The notes beneath the pieces are model-generated. The model was not told the origin of the DNA. It searched no databases and was given only the letters and a program-made list of their open reading frames with translations. A program made the position numbers and the translations under genes. From Clostridia bacterium (GTDB taxonomy: Bacteria; Bacillota; Clostridia; DSM-8532), in NCBI GenBank assembly GCA_026418215.1, contig JAOABT010000473.1, positions 1-7,321 of the forward strand: a DNA stretch of 7,321 nucleotides, in the 5' to 3' direction. Each line of letters begins with the position of its first letter. The stretch's first letter is position 1. Of this stretch, positions 1 to 5,498 are shown piece by piece.

Positions 1-20
1 AAATCTGGGTGGCGCCTCCA
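1..20 (+). tRNA. 3' end of a tRNA, probably tRNA-Cys (partial)
   Basis: The first 20 bases read exactly as a tRNA 3' end: the last four T-loop bases (AAAT), the T-stem 3' strand CTGGG beginning with the invariant C61, a 7-nt acceptor strand TGGCGCC, discriminator T73 and an encoded CCA. The implied acceptor 5' strand GGCGCCA together with U73 is typical of bacterial tRNA-Cys. tRNA-Gly also has U73, but its acceptor is usually GCGGG-type. The anticodon lies outside the window, so the isotype is inferred. The terminator at 25-63 fits this being the last gene of a tRNA transcript. tRNA 3' ends are common integration sites for mobile elements. Confidence 0.8.
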
Positions 21-24
21 TACA

Positions 25-63
25 AAAGCCCTTAATCTGTTGAAGATTAGGGGCTTTCCTTTT
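25..63 (+). terminator. Rho-independent terminator after the tRNA
   Basis: A 14-bp stem pairs 25-38 (AAAGCCCTTAATCT) with 44-57 (AGATTAGGGGCTTT), with a single G-U wobble and a 5-nt loop GTTGA. A pyrimidine/T-rich tail (CCTTTT) follows. It starts 5 nt after the tRNA CCA end. It is also the kind of hairpin that group IIC introns use as an insertion signal, and an intron-like sequence starts a few bases downstream. Confidence 0.85.
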
Positions 64-66
64 ACG

Positions 67-235
67 CTGCGCCCGGCATGGGCGCAACCTGACGGGTGAA
101 AATCCCGAACACGCCCTGGTAGTGGGAAGTGTATAGCTTAAGACAAGGGTGTCCGCCGTGAGGCGGAATCTGAAGGAAGTCGGTGGCAAATCTCCGGTCT
201 GACGAACAGAAACCACATACAGTCATAAATGACGG
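67..235 (+). mobile_element. 5' fragment of a group IIC intron (domain I), truncated
   Basis: The segment follows the conserved order of the domain I start of bacterial group IIC introns of the Oceanobacillus/Bacillus halodurans type: TGCGCCCGGCATGGGCGCA, then a GGGTGAAAATCCCGAAC segment, AGCTTAAGACAAGGGTGTCC, GGAATCTGAAGGAAG, a CGGTGGCAAATCTCCGGTCTG-like element and GAACAGAAACCACATA. These motifs are recalled from known introns, not aligned. The expected first base G of GTGCG is C at position 67. Domains II-VI and the maturase gene are absent because an araC-type CDS starts at 258, so it cannot splice or move by itself. Its placement straight after a terminator hairpin matches IIC target choice. 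The right boundary is approximate (about 220-240). Confidence 0.8.
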
Positions 236-257
236 GTGATTTCGGGGATTAATATTT

Positions 258-1028
258 ATGAGGAAGAATATAGAATTTAAAAGGCTGCCTATTAAGGGTG
301 TTGAAATAAAGCATTGTTCATACTCTGAGCAATCGTATAAAGAGCATTTGCACGAAGAGCTATCTATTGGCTATATTGAAGAAGGGTCTACGCTGGTTGG
401 TTTTGGTGGTAAGGACTATCTGTTTACTCAAGGGGATGGCATCATTATCCCTCCCTATGTAAGCCATATCTGTCGCCCGAGTGATGTTGACCGCTGGCGG
501 TTCGTGATGATGTATATTGATGTATCGTATATTGATTGTGTCAATCATCATTTCAAACCAAGAAAGTTATCAGCAGTTGAATTAGCACGATTCAATGATT
601 TTCTCGCATGCCTGGCAGAGAAGCATACTGATTTTGAACTGGAAAACGCGCTTGTAGAACTACTAGTAGAATGTATGCTTAACGATGGAAGAAGCGTTAC
701 ATTCACACGAAATAGAGCGCTTGAAGATATATACAACTATATAAAGTGCAATTACCTGGAGAGCATAACACTTGAAAGCCTTGAAAGAACCTTCAATATA
801 AACAAATTCTCAATTATCAGGGGCTTCAAATCCCTTTATAATACTACTCCAAGTTCGTTTCAGCTTCAGCTCAAGGTATCTTATAGCAAGGGTTTGCTTG
901 CAAGAGGAATGAATATTGTTGATGCGTGCCATGAGGCTGGCTTCTATGATCAAGCACATTTTACGAGAGAGTTCAAGAAAGCTCATGGAAAGACACCTTT
1001 GCAGTATCAGAAGGATATTGTAAAGTAA
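258..1028 (+). CDS. AraC family transcriptional regulator (cupin N-terminus, AraC HTH C-terminus)
   Basis: This 256-aa protein has the length and layout of AraC-family activators. Residues about 10-95 form a cupin-type ligand pocket, with HLHEE at 30-34 and a GDGIIIPPYVSH strand near 59-70, as in the AraC_binding family. Residues about 153-252 form the double helix-turn-helix domain: the first HTH lies near 171-190, the second near 219-240, ending in the typical FTREFKKAHGKTPLQY signature. It probably binds a small molecule and controls the EamA-type exporter that starts 80 nt downstream on the same strand. The ATG has only a weak Shine-Dalgarno (GGGGA at 244-248, 9 nt upstream). No clear promoter is visible, and the upstream DNA is intron remnant, so its promoter may lie inside that remnant. 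The ligand is unknown. Confidence 0.9.
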   Translation: MRKNIEFKRLPIKGVEIKHCSYSEQSYKEHLHEELSIGYIEEGSTLVGFGGKDYLFTQGDGIIIPPYVSHICRPSDVDRWRFVMMYIDVSYIDCVNHHFKPRKLSAVELARFNDFLACLAEKHTDFELENALVELLVECMLNDGRSVTFTRNRALEDIYNYIKCNYLESITLESLERTFNINKFSIIRGFKSLYNTTPSSFQLQLKVSYSKGLLARGMNIVDACHEAGFYDQAHFTREFKKAHGKTPLQYQKDIVK

Positions 1029-1037
1029 GCTAAAAGC

Positions 1038-1053
1038 AATTGAATAGTCAATT
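1038..1053. promoter_or_regulatory. Perfect palindrome upstream of the transporter gene (operator candidate)
   Basis: AATTGA-ATAG-TCAATT is a perfect 6+6 bp inverted repeat with a 4-nt spacer, 10 nt after the araC-type stop codon. A -10-like TACAAT lies at 1057-1062, but there is no well-spaced -35, which would suit an activator-dependent promoter. A role as a binding site is inferred from position and symmetry only. AraC-family proteins more often use direct repeats. Confidence 0.3.
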
Positions 1054-1062
1054 TCATACAAT

Positions 1063-1102
1063 ACTCCTTTTAGGATAGCTGCTATGCTCTAGAAAAAGGA
1101 GT
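1063..1102 (+). promoter_or_regulatory. Hairpin sequestering the ribosome binding site of the EamA gene
   Basis: ACTCCTTTT (1063-1071) is perfectly complementary to AAAAGGAGT (1094-1102), which contains the Shine-Dalgarno AAGGAG at 1096-1101. The ATG at 1109 follows after 7 nt. The 22-nt loop contains a small palindrome ATAGC-T-GCTAT (1075-1085). No T-run follows the stem, so it is not an intrinsic terminator. In an RNA covering both arms the RBS would be hidden, giving low translation unless the stem is opened. If transcription started from the TACAAT at 1057-1062, the 5' end would fall near 1069 and most of the left arm would be missing, freeing the RBS. Confidence 0.5.
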
Positions 1103-1108
1103 TTGGTT

Positions 1109-1960
1109 ATGAATAAGCTGAAGCTGATCCTTGTTATGCTGCTGTGGGGAAGTATAGGTGTTTTTACAAGACATATTGCGGCTTCACCGATCTTACTGGC
1201 ATTCCTAAGAGCGTTGGTTGCCATTCCGGTGCTCTATATTTTTCGCAGGATATACAGAAATAACCATAGATTAACGGTCAAAAGGTTAGTTCCTTTTGTT
1301 GTAAGCGGAAGCATTCTGGGACTAGCCTGGGTTTGCCTGTTTACGGCATTTAAAACAACAAGCATCTCTGTTGCTGTATTGGTTTATAATATGTGCCCGG
1401 TTTATGTGCTGATTTTGGCGCCTCTCCTATTAAAGGAACGATTAAGTAAAATACGGATCATGACAATAATCGTAGCTTTCCTAGGGCTTTTTGTGATTAT
1501 AGGGGGCACAACCGGATTCGCAAACTTCAACATGGTGGGCTTGGGACTTGGCGTGCTCTCCGGATTACTCTACGCTGCCTTGGTTATCATCAATCGTATT
1601 GTGAAAACAGAACTTGATTGTTCAACGGGTACGCTTATCCAAATGGTTTCAGCCACAATCATACTTTTACCCTTTGTAATAAGCGAGAATCCTGTCAGCA
1701 CTATTAATAAACTGGATACCTTGAGTGTTGTATTGATTCTAATACTAGGATTAATTCATACTGGTGTTGCTTATCGGTTATACTTTTCCACATATAAGAA
1801 ACTCTCTGCAGTTACTATCGTTTCATACAGCTATCTTGAGCCGGTATTTAGCATTGCTCTCAGCGTCATGCTACTAGGGGAGGTATTATCGGTAAACCAA
1901 ATCATAGGTGGCGCATTAATTCTTGGTTCCACCTATTTGGGTGAACACGCTAAGGGCTAA
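1109..1960 (+). CDS. EamA/DMT superfamily transporter (probable metabolite exporter)
   Basis: A 283-aa, very hydrophobic protein with about ten predicted membrane helices arranged as two EamA repeats. The first repeat begins at LKLILVMLLWGSIGVFTRH near the N-terminus, the second near 142 (GLGLGVLSGLLYAALVIINR). The conserved ...SYLEPVFSIALSVMLLGE... motif of EamA proteins is present near residues 243-260, followed by a final GGALILGSTYL helix. Members of the drug/metabolite transporter superfamily usually export amino acids or other small metabolites; the substrate is not predictable. An in-frame TTG lies at 1103, but ATG 1109 is preferred because AAGGAG (1096-1101) sits 7 nt upstream of it. 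The preceding AraC-type gene is its likely regulator, and translation may be held back by the hairpin at 1063-1102. Confidence 0.9.
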   Translation: MNKLKLILVMLLWGSIGVFTRHIAASPILLAFLRALVAIPVLYIFRRIYRNNHRLTVKRLVPFVVSGSILGLAWVCLFTAFKTTSISVAVLVYNMCPVYVLILAPLLLKERLSKIRIMTIIVAFLGLFVIIGGTTGFANFNMVGLGLGVLSGLLYAALVIINRIVKTELDCSTGTLIQMVSATIILLPFVISENPVSTINKLDTLSVVLILILGLIHTGVAYRLYFSTYKKLSAVTIVSYSYLEPVFSIALSVMLLGEVLSVNQIIGGALILGSTYLGEHAKG

Positions 1961-1969
1961 CGGGCTAAC

Positions 1970-2225
1970 CCTGATGCGATAGGGGTAGATAGAACTATTG
2001 TAAGCTGGGTAGCTTGACTGCCAATGCTACGAGTAGTAATCTGAAGATATCTGTTACATTTCTCCAAGAGCCCAACGGGCCTGACGTCTATAATAACTGG
2101 CTATGCCAGCTGCAGGACGGAATTTATGGAACCGCTTAAAAAGCCTGCTTCGCCAGCTTTGACATAGGCGATACCCTCAACAAAGGTCTATAAAGGGTAC
2201 TTCCAAGCATAAGCGTAAGAAAAGA
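1970..2225 (+). mobile_element. Probable remnant of a second group II intron (non-IIC domain I/II-like)
   Basis: This non-coding gap between two genes has the look of group II intron domain I. AAGCT-GGGT-AGCTT forms a hairpin (2002-2015), GTAGC (2009-2013) can instead pair with GCTAC (2026-2030), and GCCC-AAC-GGGC (2070-2080) forms a tight hairpin. TACCCT (2172-2177) pairs with AGGGTA (2194-2199). The order GGGTA...GACTG..CAATG near 2007-2026, ATGGAAC near 2127-2133 and GATACCCT.AACAA near 2170-2182 recalls the Ll.LtrB class more than the IIC fragment at 67-235. ATGCGAT at 1974-1980 could be a mutated GTGCGAT 5' end. No domain V hairpin or maturase is present. The comparison is from memory, so the assignment is moderate and the ends are uncertain. 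Confidence 0.42.
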
Positions 2226-2246
2226 TTCCAATGAGAGGGAAATATT

Positions 2247-2576
2247 ATGAAAATTGAAGGCGTCCCTTTTTGTACGGTCGATTGGAGTACAGTTGAGCCT
2301 ACAAAGCATCCAGGGAAGACGGGAGAAGCCTATTGGCGTACTTTTGAAATGGGGAATATACGTGTTCGCATGGTCGAATATTCTCCTGGTTATTTAGCGG
2401 ATCATTGGTGCAGCCGGGGGCACGTGCTGCTGGTTCTTGATGGCGAATTGGTTACGGAGCTTTCTGATGGAAGAAAGTTTACCCTAACGCCCGGAACCAG
2501 CTATCAAGTTGCGGATGAAGCCAATCCTCATCGCTCATACACTGAAAAAGGGGCAAAACTATTTATTGTCGATTGA
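2247..2576 (+). CDS. DHCW-motif cupin fold protein
   Basis: A 109-aa single-domain small cupin. The hallmark is the ADHWCSRGH segment: D52, H53, W54, C55 and H59. A second histidine, H95 (NPHRS), is placed where cupins complete the metal site. GELVTELSDGRKFTLTPG (67-83) forms the usual inter-motif hairpin and the PG turn. The conserved motif gives this family its name (DHCW motif cupin fold protein); no biochemical role is established that I can name, and it is presumed to be a cytosolic metal- or ligand-binding protein. The start is supported by GAGAGGG (2233-2239) 7 nt upstream of ATG. It stands alone, with the intron-like remnant upstream and a terminator about 60 nt downstream. Confidence 0.88.
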   Translation: MKIEGVPFCTVDWSTVEPTKHPGKTGEAYWRTFEMGNIRVRMVEYSPGYLADHWCSRGHVLLVLDGELVTELSDGRKFTLTPGTSYQVADEANPHRSYTEKGAKLFIVD

Positions 2577-2637
2577 TTATCAATAACTCATTCGACCTTT
2601 ATTCTCGTTTATACTTAGGCAGCCAACTGAAATATGA

Positions 2638-2663
2638 AGCCTGGACGATCCGGGCTATTTTTG
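2638..2663 (+). terminator. Intrinsic terminator after the cupin gene
   Basis: AGCCTGG (2638-2644) pairs with CCGGGCT (2650-2656), with one G-U pair and a 5-nt ACGAT loop, followed by ATTTTTG. It lies 61 nt after the cupin stop codon and has the standard stem plus T-tract form. Confidence 0.7.
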
Positions 2664-2664
2664 T

Positions 2665-2720
2665 ATTTCTAACATCCGGTTCCATAGAGTTTGGCCACCG
2701 GATGTTAGAAATGCGTTTTT
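2665..2720. repeat. Perfect 16-bp inverted repeat, possible second terminator
   Basis: ATTTCTAACATCCGGT (2665-2680) and ACCGGATGTTAGAAAT (2697-2712) are exact reverse complements separated by 16 nt. The right arm is followed by GCGTTTTT, so on the plus strand it could act as a back-up terminator directly behind the hairpin at 2638-2656. Perfect arms of this length in a spacer could also be a small mobile-element scar or a repeated intergenic palindrome. The arms are symmetric, so strand cannot be assigned from structure alone. Confidence 0.75.
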
Positions 2721-2787
2721 GATTAATCATTCAGCCTCATTTGTTTGGGGCCCTTCATAGCCTTCTCTTATATTAAAGTAAGCTTCT

Positions 2788-2796
2788 TGATATAAT
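2788..2796 (+). promoter_or_regulatory. Extended -10 promoter candidate for the c-di-GMP gene
   Basis: TG-A-TATAAT is a perfect -10 hexamer (2791-2796) with the extended TGn element. The -35 region 17 nt upstream (TTATAT, 2768-2773) is a poor match, which extended -10 promoters tolerate. Transcription would start near 2803, about 90 nt before the coding region, and after both hairpins at 2638-2720. Confidence 0.5.
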
Positions 2797-2835
2797 ATGT
2801 TATAGCTGTTGATTGATAGGAGAAATTGAGATAAC

Positions 2836-2868
2836 ATGGACTTAGAAAAGGGGAACCAAGCTTATTAA
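2836..2868 (+). other. Possible 10-codon leader ORF
   Basis: ATG at 2836 opens a 10-codon frame (MDLEKGNQAY) ending in TAA at 2866-2868. A purine-rich AGGAGA lies 12 nt upstream (2818-2823), a little far. It sits in the leader downstream of the predicted promoter and 24 nt before the downstream gene's probable start. It could be a chance frame; no regulatory residue pattern is visible. Confidence 0.15.
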
Positions 2869-2877
2869 AGACTTGAG

Positions 2878-2887
2878 AGGAGAGGTG
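2878..2887 (+). promoter_or_regulatory. Ribosome binding site pointing to an AUA start at 2892
   Basis: AGGAGAGGTG is the only strong Shine-Dalgarno near the gene. Its AGGAG lies 9 nt before an in-frame ATA at 2892-2894 but 30 nt before the first ATG (2913). An in-frame TGA sits at 2874-2876, and there is no ATG, GTG, TTG or CTG between it and 2913. The site therefore favours initiation at the ATA, or marks an ATG-to-ATA change. Confidence 0.6.
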
Positions 2888-2912
2888 TAAGATAGCAAAA
2901 TTTATCACCAGG

Positions 2913-5195
2913 ATGATAGTCCTTGTGCTGCTTTTTGTATTGATACCTACAGTCTTTATAGAGGATTTGGCTATCGCAGCTACACCTGAAAAAAAGATCC
3001 GGGTCGTCCTGGATCAGAATTACCCGCCGTATTCCTTTAGAGATCAAAACGGCAGTCTTCAAGGCATAAGCGTTGAACAGTGGAACCTTTTTTCACAGAA
3101 GACCGGGATGCAGGTCGAGCTCACCGGCATGGAGTGGAACAAGGCCTATGAAGCCATGCTTGATGGTCAGTTTGATGTCATCGATACCATTTCATATAAC
3201 AGCGACAGAGATAATATTTTTGATTTTACAGAGCCCTACGCCACTATAGATGTGGTTATCTTTTTCAATAAGGAGCTCTCGGGTATCACGGACGTACAGG
3301 GCTTAAAGGACTTCACGGTTGGTGCCAAGAAAAGCGATAACGCCATTCGTGTGCTGGAAAGCCACGGTATTAACAATATTAAAGTGTATGACTCCGCTGA
3401 GGCTGTGGTCAAGGCAGCTAAGGACCATGAAATTTCTGTCTTTGCCATGGGAAAGCCGCCATCTCTCTATTATTTATATAAACTGGGCATAGAGAACCAG
3501 TTCCGCTATTCCGATACGCCTCTCTATTCAAGCCAGTTCTACAGGGCTGTCAAGCAAGGTAATGTTGAGCTTTTATCAGTCATTAATTCAGGCTTTCACA
3601 GGATTTCTGATCAAGAATACCGGAAAATAAATGAAAAATGGTATGGCAAAACCAATCCCTCCTTCTACAATTCAGAGGTCTTTAGGGTTATTCTGCTGAC
3701 CATTATTACTGCGGCAGCCATTCTGACACTTCTTCTGATTTGGAACGGGACGCTTAAGCGGAGGGTTAGACAAAAGACACAGGAGCTTTCACGGTCACTG
3801 GAGAAATTGAGCGCTAGTGAGGCACGCATCCGTGCCTTGCTGGAGGCCACGCCGGACATGTTTTTCCTTTACAACCGTGATGGATTTGTTCTGGACTACC
3901 ATTCCAATACGCAGGAATTGCTTGCGACAGAGCCCGATAAGCTGGTTAAAAAATGTCTTTCGGAGGTTTTTCCCGAGGAACTTGAGCGACGGTTTGCTGC
4001 AGCGATACGGGAAGCGCTTGATTCAGGCAAGATTCAGACGATTGAATACAGCTTGAATGTGCAAAGCGGCGTCCGTCATTTTGAGGCTCGTCTGGTAGCC
4101 TGCTCCAAGGACTTGGTTGTAGCTATAGTGCGGGATATCACTGAGCGGAAGCTTTCAGAGGAAAAGCTCCTGGAAATCAGCATTCATGATGGATTGACCG
4201 GCCTTTACAACCGTTATTATTTTGAGAATGAAATCGCAAAACTTCAGGCTATGGAGGTGGACTCCCTCTTTATAGCCATTTTTGATCTTGACGGGCTTAA
4301 AATAATCAACGATACACTAGGGCATCATGCGGGGGATCAATACCTCGTAAACGCCGCAAAGGTTATTGTTGAAGCGTTCCCTGTAGAAAGCATTATTTCT
4401 AGAATAGGCGGCGATGAGATCTGCGTTCTCCTTATGAACCAGTCGAAGGAGGAAGGTCTGCGCTGTATCGACTCCTTCAACCAGAAGGTTCTGGAAATGA
4501 ACCGAAAGGTAGAAAGGATTCCCATGAGCGTATCCGTGGGTTCCGTCTTTTCCGGCCAGCGTCCTCACAACATCATGGAGATGATCAAAGAGGCCGACAA
4601 TCATATGTACCGTTTGAAGCTCCACAGACGGCAAAGCGTCAAGAGCGAAGTGGTTCAAATGATGAAGAATATGCTCGAGGCCAGGGACTTTGTAACCGAG
4701 GGGCATGTGTCCAGAATGGAGGAGCTGGCTGTGGCGCTTGCCATTGCCGTTGGGATACCCGAAAAGGATATAGCTGATATTCGGCTTTTGGCTCAGTTCC
4801 ATGATATAGGCAAGGTAGGCATTCCGGACCATATTCTCTTTAAGCCGGCAAAGCTCAATGACGAAGAATTCAAGGTTATGAAACGCCACACCGAGATAGG
4901 TCACCGTATTGCGGTCGCTTCCAACGACCTGCTGCCTATAGCCGACTACATCCTCAAGCATCACGAATACTGGGATGGGAAGGGCTATCCCTTCGGACTT
5001 AAGGGTGAGGAAATTCCGATAGAATGCAGAATTCTATCCATAGTCGACGCCTATGACGCCATGACGAATGACCGCCCCTATAGGAAGGCCATCAGTAAAG
5101 AAGCTGCGCTTCGTGAGCTTCGTCATTGCTCCGGCAGCCAATTCGATCCCACGCTCGTGGAAGCTTTTGTTAACCTGCTCAACAAAACACCTTAA
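2913..5195 (+). CDS. SBP-PAS-GGDEF-HD-GYP cyclic-di-GMP signalling protein
   Basis: A 760-aa inner-membrane sensor (numbered from ATG 2913). Order: hydrophobic signal segment ending AIAA near 23; family 3 solute-binding domain about 28-247 (RVVLDQNYPPYSF...YGK); transmembrane helix about 257-277; coiled linker 283-306; PAS about 304-412 ending DITERK; GGDEF about 422-570; HD-GYP about 580-755. GGDEF shows DGLTGLYNR (426-434), D458/D460/K463/N466/D467 and RIGGDEI (497-503), so the signature is GGDEI and no RxxD inhibitory site precedes it. HD-GYP is intact: HDIGK (630-634), H659, HHEYWDGKGYP (683-693), DAYDAM and PYR (722-724). It should sense an extracellular small ligand and both make and degrade c-di-GMP, or chiefly hydrolyse it. 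The likely true start is ATA 2892, adding seven residues (xAKFITR) that supply the positive n-region the signal peptide lacks. Confidence 0.93.
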   Translation: MIVLVLLFVLIPTVFIEDLAIAATPEKKIRVVLDQNYPPYSFRDQNGSLQGISVEQWNLFSQKTGMQVELTGMEWNKAYEAMLDGQFDVIDTISYNSDRDNIFDFTEPYATIDVVIFFNKELSGITDVQGLKDFTVGAKKSDNAIRVLESHGINNIKVYDSAEAVVKAAKDHEISVFAMGKPPSLYYLYKLGIENQFRYSDTPLYSSQFYRAVKQGNVELLSVINSGFHRISDQEYRKINEKWYGKTNPSFYNSEVFRVILLTIITAAAILTLLLIWNGTLKRRVRQKTQELSRSLEKLSASEARIRALLEATPDMFFLYNRDGFVLDYHSNTQELLATEPDKLVKKCLSEVFPEELERRFAAAIREALDSGKIQTIEYSLNVQSGVRHFEARLVACSKDLVVAIVRDITERKLSEEKLLEISIHDGLTGLYNRYYFENEIAKLQAMEVDSLFIAIFDLDGLKIINDTLGHHAGDQYLVNAAKVIVEAFPVESIISRIGGDEICVLLMNQSKEEGLRCIDSFNQKVLEMNRKVERIPMSVSVGSVFSGQRPHNIMEMIKEADNHMYRLKLHRRQSVKSEVVQMMKNMLEARDFVTEGHVSRMEELAVALAIAVGIPEKDIADIRLLAQFHDIGKVGIPDHILFKPAKLNDEEFKVMKRHTEIGHRIAVASNDLLPIADYILKHHEYWDGKGYPFGLKGEEIPIECRILSIVDAYDAMTNDRPYRKAISKEAALRELRHCSGSQFDPTLVEAFVNLLNKTP

Positions 5196-5203
5196 GATTT
5201 CTT

Positions 5204-5359
5204 GACCCCATTCCTGTAATCAAGCAAGAGGCTCATTATGTACGTCCAAAACATGATGTCGAACAAGCGCTTCTCTTTGAGGATAGTGGATTAGTTCTTT
5301 CTTGGTCGGGGCCAACGTCCCCAGTAAACACTATAACATCGGTAATTAGTTTGGAATAA
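5204..5359 (+). pseudogene. Coding-like 3' remnant, unidentified
   Basis: After the c-di-GMP gene, the frame ending at TAA 5357-5359 reads like real protein for about 50 residues, including KQEAHYVRPKHDVEQALLFE and GLVLSWSGPTSPVNTIT. The frame is open back to 5174, inside the preceding gene, but has no start codon or ribosome binding site. It looks like the C-terminal end of a gene whose front was deleted. I do not recognise the family. It could be chance. Confidence 0.3.
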
Positions 5360-5459
5360 CCTTGGCAATTCCTCCATTAACCGTGATATAGACTGCCTTG
5401 TTGTCTAATGCCTGGCTGCCCCACTTAAACTGATGAAGCTGGGAGGGGCTTAAATACAT
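5346..5459 (-). pseudogene. Short coding-like minus-strand remnant, unidentified
   Basis: The minus strand from ATG 5459 to TAA 5346-5348 gives 37 residues with a protein-like ending (QFKWGSQALDNKAVYITVNG, then GIAKVIPN). No convincing ribosome binding site precedes the ATG, so it is more likely the C-terminus of a deleted gene than a small gene. It overlaps the end of the plus-strand remnant by 14 nt, so at least one of the two may be spurious. Family not recognised. Confidence 0.25.
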
Positions 5460-5498
5460 AAATGACCTTTTAAGGCTGAGCAGAGGTGAATGAAGCGC

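Noticed and set aside
1..20. T-box antiterminator (GGGTGG...CC) before the terminator
   Set aside because: The bases fit a tRNA 3' end position by position (T-loop, C61, 7-nt acceptor, U73, CCA), and the TGGNACC core of a T-box is not matched.
2159..2194. Promoter with a perfect TTGACA -35 at 2159-2164 for the cupin gene
   Set aside because: The nearest -10-like TATAAA starts 24 nt after the hexamer, well beyond normal spacing, and nothing TATAAT-like occurs at 16-18 nt.
4317..4964. Long minus-strand open frame of about 215 codons inside the c-di-GMP gene
   Set aside because: It lies wholly antisense to clearly conserved GGDEF and HD-GYP coding sequence, has no RBS and no recognisable domain: a shadow frame.
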